DNA of 64,000 bases from Gammaproteobacteria bacterium (GTDB taxonomy: Bacteria; Pseudomonadota; Gammaproteobacteria; Pseudomonadales; Azotimanducaceae_A). The stretch's first letter is position 1; every line of letters begins with the position of its first letter. The position numbers and the translations under genes are program-made. Positions 25,977 through 33,631 of the stretch are shown in pieces. The DNA lies in assembly GCA_012960755.1 (NCBI GenBank), contig DUAT01000036.1, forward strand, positions 86,477 through 150,476, in the 5' to 3' direction. The notes beneath the pieces are model-generated. The model searched no databases. It saw only the letters and a program-made list of their open reading frames with translations, and was not told where the DNA came from.

Positions 25977-26561
25977 CTATATCAGCCGCTCTCTGGCCGG
26001 TTGTTCAGACGTAAAACCGGTCATCGTGTTAATGGCTTCCAGGACCTGGATTCGCTCTGGCTGATTCACAAAGTTAAATCCGACTTCGTAGTGCCCTGGT
26101 CCCGTTCGAAGCACCTCAAACTCTGTCTCAAGTTGCAGGGATAGTTTATCTGCAAAACCTTTTGCTGAGGTATGGCTTCGAAACGGTGTCCACACTACCT
26201 GAAACTGCCGCGTATTTTTTTTGGATACACCTGTTGTCGGCACCTCCTGATTCGGTCTGTGCCCAGGGTCCTCGGCAGGTATTGAAATTTCTGGCATTGC
26301 CACTTCAGTGTTGGTAATTACTAATTCAGAGAACGCACTTTCGTCGTCTGCTAACAACCCTTCGGCTTTATCAAGTGCAATATCGACCGTGGTTTTCAGA
26401 TTATGTTCCAGTTCGGCAATGCGTTCGTACGACAGTGGCGGACTGTTCATGGGTTGTACCGATGGTTCAGCGTTGTTCATCACCAGGTTCTTCACATTGT
26501 TGACAGACATTACAACCACACCAACCAACATCCCGACAAATACCCCAATTAAGAATCTCAC
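25977..26561 (-). CDS. Membrane-anchored protein with SPOR-like C-terminal domain
   Basis: 194 residues. The N-terminus RFLIGVFVGMLVGVVVMSV is a single membrane anchor without a cleavage site. A middle region of about 100 residues looks disordered (Glu/Pro-rich). The last 75 residues (FQVVWTPFRSHTSAKGFADK, then LETEFEVLRTGPGHYEVGF) resemble a SPOR fold, which binds denuded glycan strands of septal peptidoglycan. Start is GTG 26561 with GAGGAG upstream. It directly precedes the transglycosylase gene, which fits targeting of that enzyme to denuded glycan. The SPOR call rests on pattern only. Confidence 0.65.
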   Translation of the reverse strand: MRFLIGVFVGMLVGVVVMSVNNVKNLVMNNAEPSVQPMNSPPLSYERIAELEHNLKTTVDIALDKAEGLLADDESAFSELVITNTEVAMPEISIPAEDPGHRPNQEVPTTGVSKKNTRQFQVVWTPFRSHTSAKGFADKLSLQLETEFEVLRTGPGHYEVGFNFVNQPERIQVLEAINTMTGFTSEQPARERLI

Positions 26562-26571
26562 GGCAATCTCC

Positions 26572-27918
26572 TCACATCACGTTGATGTCGTTGCTTGTAC
26601 GAATAAAATGAAGTGACTCCCATGAGACAGGTTGGCTCATATTTTCCAGCGTATTGCGCATTGACACTATCCATTTTGCACTCCCCCGGGGGTGCTTTTC
26701 ACATCTCTTAGCACCTGCAGCCAGTTGTGATTGTAGTGCCAGTGCATCGGATCGATTTTCAACTGCCAACACATAAAACCCGAGCGAAGGTCGATCACTT
26801 TCTGTTCCCCGGGGCACTTTCAGGCCGTATTCAACAACGCCTGGCCGTTGCCTTGACTCCAGTTTGCAATTCAAAGGGACCGCATACCCGTTCCGTGTAA
26901 AGAACGGCATGATATAGGCAGATTGATGAACCCTGAATTTAATATCGACACACTCCGGTCCTTCGCCATGACACTTGTTTCGTTTTGATTCTATTTGGAT
27001 ATCTGAAATCAGGTCAGCCCGTTCCGGTTGTCGGGTGATTCGTCCGGTAGCAGGCCGGCGCTCTGCAAAGACACCGCGTCGCGAGTTGGACAGTGTAACC
27101 TCTGCCAGGCGGATGCCCCGGCTACCTTGCCCGGTTAACAGATCCAAAGCTGCAATGCCCGAAGCCTGATCGGGCGGCAATGTCAGGTTTATAATCGATC
27201 CCGCTGCTTCCCTGTCCAGGCTTGTCAGGGTCCTGTTTAACAGACCTTGCCTGACTTTTCTCAATATCTCCCGTTCCCGGGCATCGTTGCCGGGTACGAA
27301 GTAAATCGGCGCATCTATGGGCAATTGGCATTCCAACTGGGACAACAGCGCCTCACCGATCTCGCTGGTCTGATCGACCGAATAGATGTCCCAATCAGGC
27401 TTGAGGATATTCTTACCGAGGTTTCGCTTCTGATTTTCTGTCAGTCTTCCGGTCCAGTGCTGGGATGTGCCATTGATCCAGATACCTTCCTCCGCATCGA
27501 GCATCGCGAGGCTGACACGATACCTTTGCCCGCCGGATCGCCTGACTTCTATGCCTAGTAAATTCCTGGTCTCAACTGACCTGCAGGCAACTTTGTCGGT
27601 ATACGGGATTCGAACATCAGCACCATCAATCAGATCCTGAGTTAACTGTTGGCGAATCTGGCCACTCAATACATTGCCTGGCGTCACCGGGCGACCATCT
27701 ACCAGCGAAACAATTTTTATCTGCTCACCTTTCAGGCGCGGATGATGATTGAGCAACTTTGTTAGCTCAGGCACTGCTTCGGCCTGGAGCCAAATGCCCA
27801 ATGGCCCGTCGACAAGATCGAGGGCAAACAGCGGTCTACAGAAAAAGAGGAATGCTATCGAGATGGCGAGATTAATTTTGCTGACACAGGGACGGGGAAA
27901 CACAGGTTCAGGTTTCAT
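26572..27918 (-). CDS. Secreted protein with N-terminal LpoB/CsgG-like and C-terminal DUF4384-like regions
   Basis: 448 residues with an N-terminal signal segment (about 15-33, ending LFALDLV). Residues 35-230 recall CsgG/LpoB-type modules: a Leu-rich helix (GQIRQQLTQDLI), strand-rich IEVRRSGGQRYRVSLAMLDAE, and paired segments of SQLEC-type. The C-terminal part (about 310-430; FRVHQSAYIMPFFTRNGYAV) resembles the DUF4384 module often carried with caspase-type peptidases. Both assignments are tentative. It overlaps the ExbD-like gene by 11 nt, so translation is coupled. Probably periplasmic. Confidence 0.55.
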   Translation of the reverse strand: MKPEPVFPRPCVSKINLAISIAFLFFCRPLFALDLVDGPLGIWLQAEAVPELTKLLNHHPRLKGEQIKIVSLVDGRPVTPGNVLSGQIRQQLTQDLIDGADVRIPYTDKVACRSVETRNLLGIEVRRSGGQRYRVSLAMLDAEEGIWINGTSQHWTGRLTENQKRNLGKNILKPDWDIYSVDQTSEIGEALLSQLECQLPIDAPIYFVPGNDAREREILRKVRQGLLNRTLTSLDREAAGSIINLTLPPDQASGIAALDLLTGQGSRGIRLAEVTLSNSRRGVFAERRPATGRITRQPERADLISDIQIESKRNKCHGEGPECVDIKFRVHQSAYIMPFFTRNGYAVPLNCKLESRQRPGVVEYGLKVPRGTESDRPSLGFYVLAVENRSDALALQSQLAAGAKRCEKHPRGSAKWIVSMRNTLENMSQPVSWESLHFIRTSNDINVM

Positions 27919-28636
27919 GGCTCACTGCTCCATCTGCATGAACTATTAGCGACCCACCTGCGATACTGGCGTTAGTGTCATTTGCAAACCCTTCAATCGA
28001 ACGTTGGGTGGCATCCGGCAGAGAAACCAGGAAGACCACATCACCCAGAGTTCCAAAAACACGACGAACCTTCGCTGGTATCGACTCTGGCAACAATTCG
28101 TACAGGGCCCCGGTGGGTTGCATCAATCTGGTATTGAATTCCGGCGTTAGCCCCACAAAGCCGGATTGCGTGCTGGCATAAATGCTGATGTCATTTCTGG
28201 CGATCAAACCAAGAAAAGTTGCATCAGACTCGAATCGCAATGCCAGAGATTTTGGTGTTGGCGTTTCAGAGACGGGTTCAGAGATGGTTTCTGAGATGAT
28301 TTCTGAAATGGGTGCAGCGGAAGCTGGAGTCAGCAGCGTGGGATAACCCGGTATTTTCGCCTCGGCGGTTTTCTCCGGCGGCTCAATCAAAGTAACTACC
28401 GGCTCAACCACGGATTGGACTACGGTCTTTTTAGGCACTGCGGGTTGACTGTTGTCTGGCTTATTGCGGGCCTTGTTTACAATTTCTGGCGTCGCCGTTT
28501 CCGGGTTTAGCTTCTCGAGATTGTCCACCAGGGCCATGATGGAAATAAGGCAAAATGCAATGATCGCCATAAAGCGCATCACATCGGCCTGCAGGCCATC
28601 TGTATCCATCTGGGTACTAGCTGTCAGCCTTGGCAT
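27908..28636 (-). CDS. ExbD/TolR/MotB-like ion-channel partner protein
   Basis: 242 residues. A cytoplasmic stub is followed by one transmembrane helix with the Asp expected of proton-channel stators: GLQADVMRFMAIIAFCLISI (about 14-33), matching the DVM segment that opens the ExbD/TolR helix. A Pro/Glu-rich stretch follows (about 60-130), including a repeated SE-x-x-SE pattern (SEIISETISEPVSET). A folded periplasmic end of about 100 residues has no OmpA-type peptidoglycan motif that I can see. It overlaps the MotA/TolQ-like gene by 13 nt, which indicates a stoichiometric pair. The call depends on the helix motif and the partner. Confidence 0.7.
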   Translation of the reverse strand: MPRLTASTQMDTDGLQADVMRFMAIIAFCLISIMALVDNLEKLNPETATPEIVNKARNKPDNSQPAVPKKTVVQSVVEPVVTLIEPPEKTAEAKIPGYPTLLTPASAAPISEIISETISEPVSETPTPKSLALRFESDATFLGLIARNDISIYASTQSGFVGLTPEFNTRLMQPTGALYELLPESIPAKVRRVFGTLGDVVFLVSLPDATQRSIEGFANDTNASIAGGSLIVHADGAVSHET

Positions 28637-29286
28637 CGCCGGGGCTCCTGTTGAAGAGATGGTTGAACAGATTCGCCGTTAACAAGGGTCGTTACCAACA
28701 ACTCAATACGCGCGAGTCTTTCAAGTGCCACGATAATTTCCTGGCGTTCATGCTGGTGATAGTATTCAGTAAGTTCCGCACCCAACCAGAATGTCTTCGC
28801 CAATCGCATTAAATAGCCACCTATTGCACCGACGATGGTTGTCGTCAGGGCGAGCAGAATGCCACCATCCACGAGTCGTGAGAGGACCTGTCCGGCATCG
28901 ACAATGGCAGATTGAGGGACATCAAGTGTGGTAGACAACGCACTTCTCATTCCGACTGCAGTCCATACAACGCCGATGCCGACAAACAGGTGAATCCAGA
29001 CTTCACTAACCTGGTCAAGTCTCACCACTTGCTTAAAGTCGTTCTTGTCTTCTACCAGTGTCTGCAAACGGGTAAGGTTGGTGGCATAAAATGCCAGCAC
29101 CAGTGCAAACAACCAGACTGAGCTGCCAAGATTCAGGCTTATCCAACTCTGGCCGACGAGAACTGTGTTCACAAGAACTGTGTTTAAAAGAAACGTGTCC
29201 ATATCGAGAGGGATAAAAAACAGGGTTGCAATAACCGCAAGAGTAAAACCGGTTATTGCACCCCCAAAATAGGCCATGAGCGTCAT
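28624..29286 (-). CDS. MotA/TolQ/ExbB-like proton channel protein
   Basis: About 220 residues with four transmembrane segments (about 3-25, 45-67, 87-107 and 130-152 of this start). The last one, GGILLALTTTIVGAIGGYLM, carries the A-x-T-T-x-x-G pattern of the pore-lining helix of ExbB/TolQ/MotA. A cytoplasmic helix (YYHQHERQEIIVALERLARIELL) follows. With the ExbD-like partner it should form an ion-driven stator. ATG 29286 lies 4 nt after the lipoprotein stop. The open frame reaches a TTG at 29331, which would overlap the lipoprotein gene. No tonB, tolA or pal is present, so this is not Tol-Pal or TonB. Confidence 0.75.
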   Translation of the reverse strand: MTLMAYFGGAITGFTLAVIATLFFIPLDMDTFLLNTVLVNTVLVGQSWISLNLGSSVWLFALVLAFYATNLTRLQTLVEDKNDFKQVVRLDQVSEVWIHLFVGIGVVWTAVGMRSALSTTLDVPQSAIVDAGQVLSRLVDGGILLALTTTIVGAIGGYLMRLAKTFWLGAELTEYYHQHERQEIIVALERLARIELLVTTLVNGESVQPSLQQEPRRCQG

Positions 29287-29290
29287 GACC

Positions 29291-29851
29291 CTAGATCCCG
29301 CCTGCGCTGCATGCTCTACATGTTGCCTCAAGTACTATTTCGGCCTCTTTGAGCAGATGGTCCGCACGGTAGTAGCTGCCTGCATCTTCACTGGCCTGCA
29401 TCAAGCCCATTTCCTTGTCCATGAGCTCATTGCTCATATCAGCCAATACCTTGCTTCTGACAGGACATACCTGGGAACAGGTGTTGTAATCTCCCTCAAG
29501 CGATACGAATTTCACATTGAAGTACCGGTTGTAGATTCCTTTGGCCTGTCGTTTGCTGATCGTGCCCTGATCGCTGACCCGCACCAGAAAATCACTAAAC
29601 GTCTTTTTATTCTCTGGGGTGGGATTAGCAATGGCGATATCAATCAAACCGGCTAAATAACTGTCGAAACTGTATTCGCAACCGTTTACCAGTTTGTCTT
29701 CGATGACCCTGGTGGCAGATGCCAGTGGTCCTTTCAGGTTAACGCGACAATCCACGAACGCAGGCGTGGTCTCACAAGCTGAAATGATCGCTAACACGAG
29801 CAGGACGATAAGACTGAATCGTGTTTTGAAGCTTTGCATGATGGTCTTCAT
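29291..29851 (-). CDS. Hypothetical lipoprotein of the caspase/ion-channel cluster
   Basis: 186 residues with a signal peptide and lipobox (LIVLLVLAIISAC, Cys near 26), so it should be lipidated. The mature protein is helical and has seven or more cysteines, including CSQVC and CRAC, which points to disulfides in an oxidising compartment. No known family recognised. Strong ribosome site AGGGGAAT before the ATG. It sits between the helical periplasmic protein and the MotA/TolQ-like protein and is probably a structural part of the same complex. Confidence 0.7.
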   Translation of the reverse strand: MKTIMQSFKTRFSLIVLLVLAIISACETTPAFVDCRVNLKGPLASATRVIEDKLVNGCEYSFDSYLAGLIDIAIANPTPENKKTFSDFLVRVSDQGTISKRQAKGIYNRYFNVKFVSLEGDYNTCSQVCPVRSKVLADMSNELMDKEMGLMQASEDAGSYYRADHLLKEAEIVLEATCRACSAGGI

Positions 29852-29867
29852 AGGATTCCCCTTAAAT

Positions 29868-30689
29868 TCAGATTTCTAACGGACTGACGAATGGTGCATC
29901 GGTCTGAGGCATTGGCGCTGCGGCTATGGGCGACATCAGCGCACTTTCTCCAAACAAAATGGACTTCACCCCATTCACTACCTGGGTCATTTCCGGAGTG
30001 ATATGACCAAAAGACTGGTTCAACTGTTCCATCAACTCAGCACGAGTAATTTCTTCACGGGTAGCGGCAATCATCTGGGAGGCTTCTTCCATATCCAGGT
30101 AGATATCCGACGCGATGACCGCAAGAGATTGGGACGAACCACTACGACGGGTGGCCACCAGGTCATAATATTGCTTGAATCGATCCGAAAGACGAATTCC
30201 GGATCGCCCTCTAAGGGCGATGGCGGGCTGATCATTTTCAGCCTGGGATACGCGGCCTAACAGTGTGTTCTGCAGATCCGAAGGTGTGGACTTTTGCCCC
30301 AGCTCTTCCCGGAGGCGTTTCTCCAGGCCAGTGCGGGTATTGTTAACTGCAGTTTCCATCGCCGGTAACCGCTCCGTCATGTTGCTGAGCATTTCCAGGT
30401 AGGTGGCTCCCAGCTGTTTTGCGATGCGACCGCAACCTGGGTCTTCATCCGCATCGGCACATCTTGATTCTGTATACAGTTGTTGCTGCAAATCCAGTCG
30501 TGCAATAACGTCCTGCAGGCTATTCTCCATTTCTTCAGCCACAGCACCTGTCTCCTTAATATCTTCAAGCACGGTGGTCGGGAATAGCCTCATTACAGGG
30601 CCACTGGCAGCTGCCATTACATTAGCCGCAAACATTGCAGCGATCGCTGCGGGAAGGCCCAATGTGATAATTGTGAGTTTGGTTTTCAT
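29868..30689 (-). CDS. Hypothetical secreted helical protein of the caspase/ion-channel cluster
   Basis: 273 residues. Signal peptide at 1-27 (MKTKLTIITLGLPAAIAAMF, then ANVMAAASG). The mature protein is predominantly helical, with likely coiled coils at about 45-75 and 95-130 (EMLSNMTERLPAMETAV). One Cys pair (SRCADADEDPGC) could form a disulfide. The end is Pro-rich. No family recognised. AAGGAG precedes the ATG. Its position between the YcfJ-like protein and the lipoprotein, with gaps of 16-19 nt, places it in the same transcript. Confidence 0.7.
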   Translation of the reverse strand: MKTKLTIITLGLPAAIAAMFAANVMAAASGPVMRLFPTTVLEDIKETGAVAEEMENSLQDVIARLDLQQQLYTESRCADADEDPGCGRIAKQLGATYLEMLSNMTERLPAMETAVNNTRTGLEKRLREELGQKSTPSDLQNTLLGRVSQAENDQPAIALRGRSGIRLSDRFKQYYDLVATRRSGSSQSLAVIASDIYLDMEEASQMIAATREEITRAELMEQLNQSFGHITPEMTQVVNGVKSILFGESALMSPIAAAPMPQTDAPFVSPLEI

Positions 30690-30708
30690 GTTTCACTCCT
30701 TGTGGGGA

Positions 30709-31353
30709 TTATAGACTGGCGTAGGCCGCGTCTGATTCATCTACAACCGGGGATAGCTCAACCCTGATCCGAACCTGGTCACCGGGATGCTCTGTGGTAG
30801 ATTTAGTAAATTCCCGATCAAGATAGCGGTATGTCACTGCGTAGCCATCGAGCCGCTCAACCGTCTCGACGACATGATTGGTCTCGCAGTGTTCTCGTTG
30901 GGCCGTTTCGAAATAATACTCTTGGTCGTCATCATGATGTTTGTGACCGGAACGTCCGCGGCTACTTGAGCTGTTAGCAATGTGAGCCCCGGAAAATGCT
31001 CCGATTACCGTCATCGCTGTTTTACCCCGGCCGCCGCCAAACTGGCTGCCAATCACACCGCCCACCAACCCGCCAATAAGGGTGGGGAGAAACCGTCGCT
31101 GCTGACGAGACTCCCGATAATGATCATGCCCATCTTGTGTTCTGACACGGCGTCGAACAGGTTCCATGGTGCACTCACGATGGGGTGTGGAAATCCGTTG
31201 TTGACTGATAATGGGCTCGACATCAACCACATCCGCATAGGCGTAGTAGTAGTTTTTATTCTCCTGGGCAAGCACTGTCTGACCCGTAAACCCCAGAATC
31301 AGAACGGCGGTCGCTATAACACTCTGTTTAAAGCTTCGACTGGCAAGACTCAT
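30709..31353 (-). CDS. YcfJ-like glycine zipper 2TM domain protein
   Basis: 214 residues with a signal peptide (cleavage near TVLA-QEN). After YAYADVVDVEPI and an Arg-rich stretch comes a glycine-zipper hairpin (about 92-125: LPTLIGGLVGGVIGSQFGGG, ending GAFSGAHIANS), as in the 17-kDa surface antigen family. The C-terminal YcfJ-type part has REHCETNHVVETVERLDGYA and HPGDQVRIRVEL. Such proteins associate with the outer membrane. GGGAGGA precedes the start. The 156-nt gap to the caspase gene may contain a separate promoter, though I see no convincing one. Its flanks match the small protein at 24893. Confidence 0.85.
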   Translation of the reverse strand: MSLASRSFKQSVIATAVLILGFTGQTVLAQENKNYYYAYADVVDVEPIISQQRISTPHRECTMEPVRRRVRTQDGHDHYRESRQQRRFLPTLIGGLVGGVIGSQFGGGRGKTAMTVIGAFSGAHIANSSSSRGRSGHKHHDDDQEYYFETAQREHCETNHVVETVERLDGYAVTYRYLDREFTKSTTEHPGDQVRIRVELSPVVDESDAAYASL

Positions 31354-31509
31354 CGTATTCCTCCCTGAGATCTTTACTTTCCACGGAAGAATACGTCAGC
31401 GATCTTGAACTGAACCTGAACAAACAAAAGAACGATGTTTATTTGTGACTGACTTTGGAAGGCGTTACTTGTTAGTTACGAAAGAAATCACCTGCAGCTT
31501 GAAGGATTA

Positions 31510-33510
31510 CTAGCGCTTTACGAAAATAAAGTCGCCGCCTTCATCACCGGCGCCCCTGATCTCGCCAAACTGCGGCACCTGGTTCGTGGGACTATTGTTG
31601 ATGACAGCTGTTCTGAAACTCGAGAAGAGTGTTTCAGAGGAGAGATATTTGTTTGGGTTATCACTCAGACGTTTCACCAGATACTGCACGAAGACACTTT
31701 TATCAGGCACCTCTGTCAGTGTCCCGCTGGTCATTGCCTTTCGGCTTGGCAACTTGTAGAGCACATTCGTTGCCGCAGGCGCATCATTAAAGGCTGAGCG
31801 GGTTTTGAAAATACCACCGCTAAAACAGGCATCCGAAACCAGCAAGGTGTGCTTTGTGTTAATGCCCCGTATATAGTCACGAATCGTTCCATTGGGAATC
31901 CAGCTGGAACGTCTGTCTCGCCTTGCATCACTGGGTAACCAGTAACCCTGGGCGAATCTTTCATCCCAGTAGCCATGCCCCGCGTAGAAAATCAGCAAGC
32001 TGTCTTCCGGCTTAATAATGCCGGTAAGCCGATCGAATTCGTCCAGAATTTGCGCCCGGGTTGGGTTGTTTAACTGGCTGACGTTTTTCTCGTCGAAAGT
32101 GTAGCCACCGAGCGTACGCTTCAGGGTGGTTGCGTCACTAACCGGTTGTGACAAGTCGCTGATCGATGGATGGGCATAATCCTGTACCGCAATCAAAAGC
32201 GCATGGTAAGCGCCGGTTCGAATCTGATCCTGAGTCGTCAACGGCCTGGAAGCTTGTTGGCCGGCAGAACGCTCCAGCACAAAAGACTTTGTGGATTGAT
32301 TATTTGAGACATCTATCGCGGTTATGGTGATTGTATTGCTACCGGGTCTTAACAAGATATCTGCAGAAAAATTACCTTGCTCATCAAGGCTGGCTTCACG
32401 GCCATTGACCTCAACTATCGCCACGCCAGAATCATCGGAAGCCTGCCCTGTCACTGTATGTCTCGCCCTGGAAACAACACTTACACCACGCTGCAGATAT
32501 ATCGTTGGACCGGTACTGTCAGCAGGTAATTGATAAGTGGTGCTTATCCTGTTGGAAGAATCCGGGATGATGGGTCGCTGAGCCTTATTTTTTGTAGTGC
32601 TCCCAGAACCCTCGAGCAACGCGCCAATCAGGTCTTCGGTTTTCCTGGCGTCATCCGCCGCAAGTACAGAATCGATAACTTTGGGATGGTTTTCCTCAAG
32701 AAACTGGAGCATATTCGGGTTTATGTAACTTTCCCCTGCCGGTGCATTGATGGATGAAAGATAGTCAGCCCCGGCGGCAGACATATCATTCAACTCTGCA
32801 TTCATATACGCCCGAAGATAGAAATTCAGTGCCGAGGGATTGTCGGATATCTGTTTGGACAGGATCTGCCTTGCCAGGTCTGATCTGTTGTTGTCGTTTA
32901 AGGCTCCCACGATTGAAACGATGGCAATATCACCTTCAGCCCCGATGACTCCAAGACAGGGTGAGAATCGGCTTAGGATGGTTTGCAGATCTGCGCCAGT
33001 ATCCATGAATTTGTCCCCCATACAGTGAGGCCCCGGAGCAAGTGCCTGTACAAGTGGCGAAGCCGTTGCTGCCGCGCTAGCCAGATCAGGGTACATCATG
33101 CTCATCGAGGTTTTTATCTGTGATGCGAGTTTTAGCGGATCAGTTGTCGCTTCGAGGGCTTCACTTTTCTTGATATCCAAAATTGCAGCATCCCGGTTGC
33201 CCAGGCTTTCATTGACCATGGCACGCAGGATGTGGTTCATTGCCGATGGACCCTGGTGAATGCGTTGATCCAACAGCGGTAGTAGTTCTGCCGCTTGTCC
33301 CTTAGCTGTTTTCATCTGAACGAGCATCATCAGGGACATATCACCTTCCATACCCGGCTCATCAATGCAGTTCATCATCAGTTCCATGAGCTTATCCTGG
33401 TCGGCTGTGAATTCACCGGAACGCATGGCCTTAGCAAGGTCACACACTGAATAGGCTGATGGCGACAAGAAAACCAGCAGTAACGAAATAATCGCGATTA
33501 TCTTCTTCAT
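31510..33510 (-). CDS. Exported caspase-like peptidase (C14) with repeat and Ig-like regions
   Basis: 666 residues. A signal peptide (1-21, ending PSAYS) directs export. Residues 25-290 are helical and tetratricopeptide-like. Residues 335-415 look like a bacterial Ig/cadherin-type beta domain (SGVAIVEVNGREASLDEQGN, GSNTITITAIDVSNN). Residues 430-645 are a caspase fold with the catalytic dyad His512 (FYAGHGYWD) and Cys562 (LVSDACFSGG). It should be an active cysteine protease, probably cutting after basic or acidic residues depending on a pocket I cannot assign. Periplasmic location is inferred. It heads the ten-gene envelope cluster and is divergent from the ABC exporter operon. Confidence 0.9.
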   Translation of the reverse strand: MKKIIAIISLLLVFLSPSAYSVCDLAKAMRSGEFTADQDKLMELMMNCIDEPGMEGDMSLMMLVQMKTAKGQAAELLPLLDQRIHQGPSAMNHILRAMVNESLGNRDAAILDIKKSEALEATTDPLKLASQIKTSMSMMYPDLASAAATASPLVQALAPGPHCMGDKFMDTGADLQTILSRFSPCLGVIGAEGDIAIVSIVGALNDNNRSDLARQILSKQISDNPSALNFYLRAYMNAELNDMSAAGADYLSSINAPAGESYINPNMLQFLEENHPKVIDSVLAADDARKTEDLIGALLEGSGSTTKNKAQRPIIPDSSNRISTTYQLPADSTGPTIYLQRGVSVVSRARHTVTGQASDDSGVAIVEVNGREASLDEQGNFSADILLRPGSNTITITAIDVSNNQSTKSFVLERSAGQQASRPLTTQDQIRTGAYHALLIAVQDYAHPSISDLSQPVSDATTLKRTLGGYTFDEKNVSQLNNPTRAQILDEFDRLTGIIKPEDSLLIFYAGHGYWDERFAQGYWLPSDARRDRRSSWIPNGTIRDYIRGINTKHTLLVSDACFSGGIFKTRSAFNDAPAATNVLYKLPSRKAMTSGTLTEVPDKSVFVQYLVKRLSDNPNKYLSSETLFSSFRTAVINNSPTNQVPQFGEIRGAGDEGGDFIFVKR

Positions 33511-33631
33511 GTTCAGATCTTACAATTCGTCACCTAAAAACACTATTTTGGATGCTACCGCTTGCCCGGTAGAAACCGCCTTGTGTAGAATTCGCAACGT
33601 CTGGGCACACCAGGCTCTGCGGGTAATAGAA

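Noticed and set aside
27908..29286. Zorya defence system
   Set aside because: A MotA-like and ExbD/MotB-like pair is present, but no ZorC, ZorD helicase or ZorE nuclease, and the partner lacks a recognisable OmpA domain.
27908..29286. Canonical Tol-Pal or TonB-ExbB-ExbD locus
   Set aside because: No tolA, tolB, pal or tonB; the channel protein has four rather than three membrane segments and the neighbours differ.
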